From Sporothrix humicola (Eukaryota; Ascomycota; Sordariomycetes; Ophiostomatales; Ophiostomataceae), in contig WNYE01000059.1 in assembly GCA_021396245.1 (NCBI GenBank), positions 1 through 64,000 on the forward strand: a DNA stretch of 64,000 bases, in the 5' to 3' direction. Shown here one piece after another: positions 56,901 to 64,000 of the stretch. How positions within the stretch are numbered: position 1 is the first letter of the stretch; the number at the start of each line of letters is the position of its first letter. The notes under the pieces were generated by a model. That model had not been told where the DNA came from, did not search any database, and saw nothing but the letters and a program-made list of their open reading frames with translations. A program made the translations under genes and the position numbers.

Positions 56901-59900
56901 GGGCACGATAGGGACATTGACATTTCTAGACACAACGGTGTAGTACGAGATTCGCCCGTTTAGTGCCACATCTGCGTTGCATCAATGTTGCTCGGACCAG
57001 CCGGGAAAATACCGATATCTGGCCATTGGCTTATGTGCAATTTCACGGAAGAAGATGTCGTGATAGGCTTTACTGGCTACGAGGCTGTCTCATGCTCGTT
57101 CGCCTCCCGTGCTTTGGCTTGATGCAGCGTCTGGAACACGGCTGGTTTTGTCTGGTTGTCATCATAAGTCGGGATGAAAAAACGAGGGCATGGGAAGGTA
57201 AAAAAAGACATGGTCGAGCAAGAACCCTCCTGGCGCATGGCCTCCGACAAAGCGCTGACGAAGAAAGCCTTACCGCCTTTTGCCATCCGTGCCGTGGCAG
57301 CATCTGCTTTTCTCTCCGCTTTCAACTCCTCTTTTCTGTTGGCTACTCAAAGAAGAGGCGTACATGAATCAAACTGGATTGTAAAATAAAAAATCCAAAC
57401 GGTGAGTAACTAGAAACAGAAAGGGTGCAGCATCGTGAGGTGCCGTGAATCTGGCCGTCCTCGGAAGTTACGGTGCTGAATGCGCGCAATCGCACGTATT
57501 TGTGAGGTGAGAGCAAAGGAAAGCCAAAGCGCAAAGGCCTCAAAAGGTATCATGTAGAAAAATAGGGAAACGTGCCTTAAGATTGATGAACTGTACGAAA
57601 ACAGGGGAGGCACGGATCAGTCTCCGACAAGTTGAGGCAAAGATATTTCCAGCAGGCTCGCCCCTTCCTCGTTGTTCACTTTTATATCATGGATCGTCGT
57701 TGTACGGCCCCACAGGTCCTTCCCCGCCTGGGGTATTTTTACCTTCATCATTGCGCATGAGCAGCTTGTCTCGATACTCCAGGTCACTGCCTGGTTGGAG
57801 CATGCGCAATGTGCACTGCGGAGAAAGAGGCAAGAACGGACTGAAGGAGAAGGGGCGACTTTGTATGTGTGCCAAAATAGAGACTTTATCAGAGCAGATA
57901 AGGCAGTCACAGAGCGCCATGACAATGTTGGAAGGAACGAATGGAGAACGGAATAGCTGTAAGTGGCAAGAACGAAGCATGAGCCTCTTCGTAGGGGTAA
58001 GGGGGGGGACAACTGGCAATAGATGGGGGTAGGTGGGGGAGCAGTGAGCATCGTTCTTTCTTGAACCTTTTCGAGTTGCGCGCGTTGGACAAGATACTTC
58101 CTAAGTTCACAGCAAGAGCGGCAGGGAGCTTGGTGGAGATTTTGCAAGAGCTGGTTCAGCTGCACGGGAGAGAGTAAGAGGGTCGCGGCTGCCATCCAAA
58201 CTTTGTCCAAAAATGGGCATTTTCGGCAAGACGAGGGCATACACATGAAACTAGGTGGCAAGCACACGCGGGAAAGAAGGCGAGGTTGATTTTGAGGGTT
58301 GCCGCTTCCTTCTTGGCCGAGTTCGTCGTTTGTGGAAGGCAAGTGCGCGGTGACATGGCTGGTGCCTCCTTCCCTCGAGGTGCAAGTGATCGACTTGTAA
58401 TGATTACCCCATCACAGAGGAGTCTCATCTTGAAGATGGCTCTGCTTTCTTGACAACGATAAAGTAAAAAAATATATAAAAATATTAAAAAAAAGGAGAT
58501 AACAAGACACAGGACAAGATCTCTTTTATTTTTCAACTTGCACTCGGCTGGCCCATATTCGGTCCTTCGTGGCATGCACATCGCTTGTTTTCTAGCCGCA
58601 TTCAAGACACATCAAGACGCGCAGAAAGGGTCTATTCCGAATGCTCGCCGGCCTATATTTCGTTTTTACTTCGGAGAAAATGCTGCCTGCCTGTTATTGG
58701 CTTCTGACCGAGACGGCATTACGGCATCGTCTGCAATGGACGATCCTCGCTCTATTTCTCTTTGTCACAGATTCTACCTCAAAAAGCCTCACCGCCGGGG
58801 TATATGAAGAAATTAGCTTCAACATATTTGCACTTTACGTTATTTCTTTCTTTTTTGTTCTTCTCCATCAATTCTACCCCGTCAGGTCTCAGCGTTGACA
58901 CCACGGGGAAGGGTGAGGTTAACAAAGAAGGGAGATATGGTCGGCGCCTTTGTCCATACATATTACCATTACCTGCATCTGCATCTGCATTTGCATATCT
59001 ATGGTCTGCAAGTATGCTTTTCTGCAGTTGTTTGTGCCCGATGGCTGATTTAGATCCGATTGGACATCACTTGCATTCTGAGCCGGCTCGTCATGGCGTT
59101 ACCGGAGTTCATCATCAGACACCATCACTTTCAGCTGCCATTTCTGTCTGATTTGAATCATATCAAAATGTATTGTGAGCTTGTCTCCATGGTTCACAAT
59201 CAATTTGCAGCCTTGACTAGCGGTCTGAATAAAGGCCAGAGAATTGTACCTTCGCTTGAATCCACCTACAAAATCAACGGACCCTGCATCGGGACGCGCC
59301 TAGCCTAGCCTACCGGCTTTCTTCTCGGTTGTTTCCTAGCTTTTGACTCCGGACCGGACATTACCATGGCAATCATATACAAACACACCCTCGTCATAAG
59401 AGGACGTACATTGCATCTCCGATCCGGAGGCTGGAAATACAATGTGTACATGTATTTCCTTTGTACAAAATAGACATGAGCAATCGAAAAAAGAAAGAGA
59501 TAAAAGAAAGAAAGAAAAAGCATTGTGCACTGCATTCGGTATCGTGTTCACCAATAGACGGGCATTCATCAATGAAAATAAATCTCGACATATCATCGTA
59601 CTATAGGAGTAGAAAAGGCGATAGAAACCGCGATAGGATACAAGCATATGCTGGCAACAAAGGCATCCCGGCAGACCGGTGTACCAGCATCATTCCATAC
59701 GTCCCGTGCTTTTATTCGATGAAACAAAACGTGCACTTCACCGGTGAGAGCCAACTTTTTTTGGCAGAATTTTCAAAAGAAACTCTTCCTTGAATCTTTT
59801 TGGCGTACTACAATACACCTCTCTGATGAACTTATGCAACTTACTTTCCAGTTTCTGACCAGTAAATGCGACCTTTGGTGTTTGTCCGAAAACGGACCTC

Positions 59901-61052
59901 TGTTATCGTGGTGCAGCCACCTTGAGTCAACTACTTCCTTGGATGACGATATCATATCCTACGCTTTGTTGGCATTGCGGCCTTGCCTTGCCAAAGTTGG
60001 GCATCATCGCCATAATTTTGAACAACTGTCTTCGTGCGAGATAACCATCGACGCCATTTTAAAAGAATCAAATCTCATCCATGCCATCATACTCATGCAG
60101 AACGATAACATTTTTGACGGAATGTCACAATGTGATAACTGACAGCATCACATCGGAACCGGGACCCGACAGTGATGTTTCTGTATGACTTGAGCGGCAT
60201 CTCTTGTTCTACATTCTACGGTGAAAATGAACACGCTATCACAGGCAGCGGCGTCACAAGCCGCCAAGCTGTCATTTTCAGGACTTTCGTCTCCCAGCCG
60301 ACTCATCCCGTACATCTATATCAATCCTATGCTGGTTGGCAAGAACGCCCATAGCTTGCGGGAAGGAAGACTATGAGAAGGTTGCACCGTTCCAATACTT
60401 GGTATAACAACTACACGCTGAACGAGATGTGTACATGGCCCCAAGAAAACCTGGGCAGGTACTTCTGCTGCGCCATAGCTACCTCTCTTCCCTTCCAGAG
60501 ACGGGATCCAGGACGGCATTTTCTTCCTTCAGGCCCCCAAAACCATGCAGCCTGAGCAGCGGCCAGGACGGTGGCCAGGATGGTGGCCAAGAGGGCGGCC
60601 GCTTCAGCAAGCCACGTTGGGGGCAAGCGAGCGCGTCTGTTTCCTGTGCCACCAAACAGCGCAAGGGATCTGAGTCAAAAACAGGTTGCTGGGATTTGTA
60701 CAGTGAATACGGAAGCGGGATGTGAAGGATGGGAATGGGATGCGTGCCGTGACAAAGTGACAAGGAGATTTTCAAGTGCCGACAAATATGACATAATTCA
60801 CGGTACACAACGCAAACGGCAAGGAGATGAAGAAATCGACAAAAAAATGTGATGACATTAAACATTGAAAAAAAAATGCAAGACAAAACTGCAAATGGCA
60901 GAACAAAAGACACGAGAAGGATGAAAGTAACATACACAGTTCAAGCGTGGGACAATAGAGGACAATACACACGATCCCACCATGAACATTCTACATCTCG
61001 CTGCTCCCCACCCTTGATAATTGAGTTCAAAAATGACAAACCACCAAACTCG
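53901..61052. other. gene-poor interval
   Basis: About 7 kb with no recognisable gene. Two identical minus-strand donor-like sites CAAG-GTATGTA occur (intron starts 54217 and 55738) without clear partners. The longest frames are 54811-55347 (+), 57617-58342 (-) and 59744-60142 (+); none has a known motif or the codon bias of the real genes. The right end includes the VPS17 3'UTR. Confidence 0.5.
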
Positions 61053-63028
61053 TTAGAACGTGCTGGACGCCAGCCGGCTTGCAGCGTTGCGAGCATCCAC
61101 CCGGTCATCGTCCTCCTCTTCATTGATAACACCCGGTATGCTTGCGGGGCGCAGCATGCCTGAGCTGGGATCATATTCATCCGTGGGACTGCCGAGGCCG
61201 CCAGTACCCTCACCATCGTCGCCTCCAGCCGGTGCCCGGGACAAGACAGCGTCCGACCGGCGCGGCACACCACTCCAGGCGTCGCCCTTGGGGCCCTGGC
61301 TGGCGGCCAGGCTTATCCGGCGGGTGTTGGAAGGGTGGGACTCACGGCCCAGACGGCTCAGGCCACCAGATCCATCGATGCTGCGAATATCGGCGCGGAC
61401 GCTCTCGAGCAGGGATAGCGTGCGGCGCTCGGCCTCGATCTCGCGGATAACAAGTTCGCGGATGCTCAGGCGCAGATCGGCAGACGTGCGTGCGAACCAG
61501 CGGCGGCGCTCCTGGACGAGGTTGGCAGTAACGCGTGTCGTCTTCTGGATGAGCTCGGCCTCGTTCTGACGGGCGTCAGCAAGCGCTGTGATGGCCTCAT
61601 CGACCTTTTCGCGGCGAACATTAGAGCTGCCCTTGAGACGATCGGCGGCGTTGAGGCGACCACGAGTGGTCTCCTGGGCCTGGAGCAGCTCGCGGGTGAG
61701 CAGCTGGCGGTTGGTGAGGGTCTCCTTGAAGATGAGAGCGTCGGACGAGTGGTACTCAAAGGGGTCGCCAATGGTAGTAGCCTCGGCGGTAGCCTGAGCA
61801 GCCTGGTAGTCGCCAGCAGTCTGGATGACCTTGCCGAGCTTGCGGTAAGCGTTTGCCAGGCCCTGGTGCGGTTCTTGGACATTCATGGCGCCGAGCTTGA
61901 CACCAAAATCAGACTCAGCAAGACCGAGACCGCGACGAGCCTTGACAAGCTTGTCGACTTTGTGGCATGCATCAAGAGTGCCGAGATAGAAAAGCTTGAC
62001 GGTTGGGCGGGCCTGCTGAAGCTCAGGTGTATCGTCGGCGGGCGGAGAGAACTGCTTGAGGATCTTACGGCGAACACCTGTAGCGGGCTGCTTCTTCTTC
62101 ACCATTGGACTATAGCCAAAGTCGCTCTCCACAAACAGCACCATCTCGTCGTCGCGCATAAGGACTTCGTTGCTGCAAACGTAGTTGAACCAGCGCTGCA
62201 TCTGGGCCTTGATACGGGCCTCGTCTTCGTCAGTGCCGGCGCCAGCTGAGGTCACGGGTCCGGGAACAGCGGGCACGAGGGCTTCGGGGTTCGCAGAGAT
62301 GAGGTGCTCGGCAAGCTTCTCGAACTCGGAGTGCAGGCGGCGCACGTCGCGGTATTGGGTCGTCCGGAAACGGGGAATGTTGGTCTGCAAGATCATGTCA
62401 GTCATTATATAAGAATGCATCTCATAGCCCTCGGCCAGTTGGTACTTACATGAACGTCGAAGCGGAAGATCGGGTCCTTCTTGGCGCTCCGCTCCAGGGC
62501 AGTGATCTTGGCCTGCAGCTTGTACTGTGGTTGCGGCGGCCGTTGCGGCTGTTGCTGTTGCTGCTGCTGTTGCTGATGCTGCTGCTGTGCCTCGCCGCCC
62601 TGCTGATCGGCCGGTTTTGGTGGCAGCGACGACTGCTGGCTGTACTGGCCCTGCTCCTGCTGGTACGCATAGTCTTCGGCACCGCCGGCAGCTGTTGCCT
62701 CGGACTCGGTGTCGGCATTAGAATGCGATTGCGTGCTGCTGGCCGTGTCAGGTCGGCGGTAGTCTGCAGCGTCGCCAGCACCCGAGCCGAAGCCGCCACT
62801 GCCGTCGCCGTCGTTGTCGCCGCCCAAGAAATCGCCGCGGTCGCTGCCGCTCAAGCCGCTGCTAGAAGCTGTAAAGGGCCGCTGATACGGCGATTGGGAG
62901 GGGTCACCGCCGACATTGTCGGAGCCGAAGCCACCGGTGCGCTGGGGGTGCCGTGGCGAGGCCTGCGGGGAGCCCCACGGAGAGCCGCCCGTGTGGTCGT
63001 TATCCTGGATAGAGGCGCTGTAGTCCAT
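61053..63028 (-). CDS. VPS17: retromer sorting nexin VPS17 (PX-BAR)
   Basis: Exons 63028-62450 and 62384-61053, with a 65-nt intron (GTAAGT...ACTGACATGATCTTGCAG), give 636 residues. The splice joins RFDVH to TNIPRFRTTQYRDVRR inside the PX domain (about 169-290). The first 165 residues are Gly/Ser/Asp-rich and end in a polyGln tract (CAG repeats near 62545-62590). The BAR region (about 330-560) contains GLANAYRKLGKVIQTAGDYQ, TNRQLLTRELLQAQETTRGR and a VNAxx-type coiled coil. The tail ends DDRVDARNAASRLASSTF. Vps17 pairs with Vps5 on endosomes to tubulate membranes for retromer-dependent retrieval to the Golgi. The start MDYSAS fits the filamentous-fungal family. It diverges from the elongation-factor gene. 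Confidence 0.93.
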
Positions 63029-63706
63029 TGTGGCAGATCGGAAGGTTGGAAGGGAGGAGAATCTTCAATGTCGACAGAGGTGACGTAGAAGTGAATTGTT
63101 GGTGATGAGGAATCCAATCGGCTCGTCAAGAAAAGACAGCAGCGAGTACCGGTGGTGGGAGCCTGGCCGTCAAATCGGGAGGGATATGCCCCGAAATTGA
63201 GCAAGGTCGACCTGCTGTCGTAGGACGAAGGACGGGGCGGGAAAAGGGGGGTCGGAGGGTGGTGATGTTGACAGTTGAAAAAGTTGACAGTGGTTGACAA
63301 CCTATCGTGGGAGCTGACGTCGTGCCTTCTTGCCGGTTTTCGTGTGACCTAGGCTCCTGTATTCTTTTTCTCCAGCCAAGAAACCTGAGAGAAGGCAGGA
63401 ACGAGTGAGCGAGCGCAGTTCGGAGACAGCGGCGGCGGCGGGCATTGTTCTGCTGGAGGAAGGTGGGCAGTGGTGGCTGTGGGTGGAGCATAGTGGGGCC
63501 AGGGGAGCATGGGCCAAGACAGCAAGAACGAGCCTTGCAAAAAGCGGGTTAGCGCCTTTTTTCAGTGACAGGTCAGGTGACAGCAATTGAGAGTTTGAAG
63601 CTTTTCGACTTCATCTGAATTCATGAGACGACAGAAGCAAACAGCAATTCAGGCCAATTGACATTTGCGAAAGTCTCTTTGGTATTGCCAGAGGACATAA
63701 TCTGCC
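63029..63706. promoter_or_regulatory. divergent promoter of VPS17 and the mitochondrial elongation-factor gene
   Basis: A 678-bp region between two outward-facing start codons. It is purine-rich on the plus strand next to VPS17, as expected for the VPS17 leader, and has a CCAAT at 63654-63658, about 50 bp before the ATG at 63707. No other element was identified. Confidence 0.6.
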
Positions 63707-64000
63707 ATGTCAGCACGCACAGCGTTTTCTCGGTGCGGGCCTCGGCCAATACGCCTATTTGCTCAGCTGTCTTCTACAAGATCGATATCAACATCGAGGT
63801 TAAGACCAAGAACAGCATGTCTGACCTTGAGCTTACACTTTAAGCGGGCAGCTTCGACGTCAACGGGAACTGGGCCGACATACCACGACGCAAAAATTGA
63901 GGACATTCGCAATATCGGCATTATTGCACACGTTGATGCAGTATGTATCCGACGATCTCATGAGGATTGAAGCTGTGGATTCTTTCTAACACTGGAATAG
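63707..64000 (+). CDS. MEF2: mitochondrial elongation factor G2 (MEF2 type), first exon, cut by window
   Basis: Exon 1 runs 63707-63940 and encodes 78 residues. The N-terminus is rich in Arg and Ser and nearly free of acidic residues (MSARTAFSRCGPRPIRLFAQ), typical of a mitochondrial targeting peptide. It ends DIRNIGIIAHVDA, the start of the G1 (P-loop) motif of translational GTPases, which would be completed by GKT in the next exon. A GTATGT donor is at 63941. A TTCTAAC branch and TAG occupy the last bases, so a 60-nt intron could end exactly at 64000. The IIAHVDA wording fits the ribosome-recycling factor MEF2/EF-G2 better than MEF1, which has a different wording at this site. GUF1 is less likely for the same reason. 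Confidence 0.72.

Noticed and set aside
1..64000. tRNA, rRNA, transposon, CRISPR or biosynthetic cluster
   Set aside because: A visual scan for B-box-like sequences (GGTTCRANTCC and complement) found none with a matching A-box. No reverse transcriptase, transposase, polyketide or peptide synthetase motif was seen, and CRISPR arrays are not expected in fungi.

Overview
The window is a filamentous ascomycete (Pezizomycotina) chromosome segment, most likely from a Sordariomycete. The evidence is short introns (54-74 nt in most genes) with GT(A/G)(A/T)GT donors, CTAA(C/T) branch sites and AG acceptors, GC-rich coding sequence in AT-richer intergenic DNA, pyrimidine-rich leaders ahead of start codons, and proteins specific to these fungi. 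The lineage call is by recalled family resemblance; no search was run.

Layout. 1-117 may be the 3' tail of a plus-strand gene running off the left edge. 118-7926 holds no convincing gene. 7927-11221 looks like one plus-strand locus: a long C/T-rich leader, a probable 5'UTR intron and a 54-residue cysteine-rich ORF whose frame continues past a TGA. 13318-17114 (minus) encodes XlnR/Xyr1, the xylanase and cellulase regulator. 17115-35444 is an 18 kb gene-poor interval. 35445-51668 is the dense part: CEF1/CDC5 (splicing, minus) diverging from BRE2/ASH2 (COMPASS, plus), a single-pass membrane protein of unknown function (minus), NSE1 (SMC5/6, minus), an unrecognised 311-residue protein (minus), CSN6 (COP9 signalosome, plus) and a sorbitol/polyol dehydrogenase (minus). 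51669-61052 is a second gene-poor interval. The right end has VPS17 (retromer sorting nexin, minus) diverging from the first exon of a mitochondrial elongation factor G2 (MEF2 type, plus), cut by the window edge at what looks like the end of its first intron.

The recognised genes are mainly housekeeping (splicing, chromatin, DNA repair, protein turnover control, endosomal sorting, mitochondrial translation) plus two carbon-metabolism genes, xlnR and the polyol dehydrogenase. They do not form a biosynthetic cluster. I saw no rRNA or tRNA gene, no intact transposon and no CRISPR array.

The least explained parts are the small cysteine-rich locus near 10.7 kb, the in-frame (3n, stop-free) intron of CEF1, the 311-residue orphan, a nested inverted repeat near 47.2 kb, a cluster of palindromes near 33.6 kb, and the two gene-poor intervals with their strand-asymmetric pyrimidine blocks.
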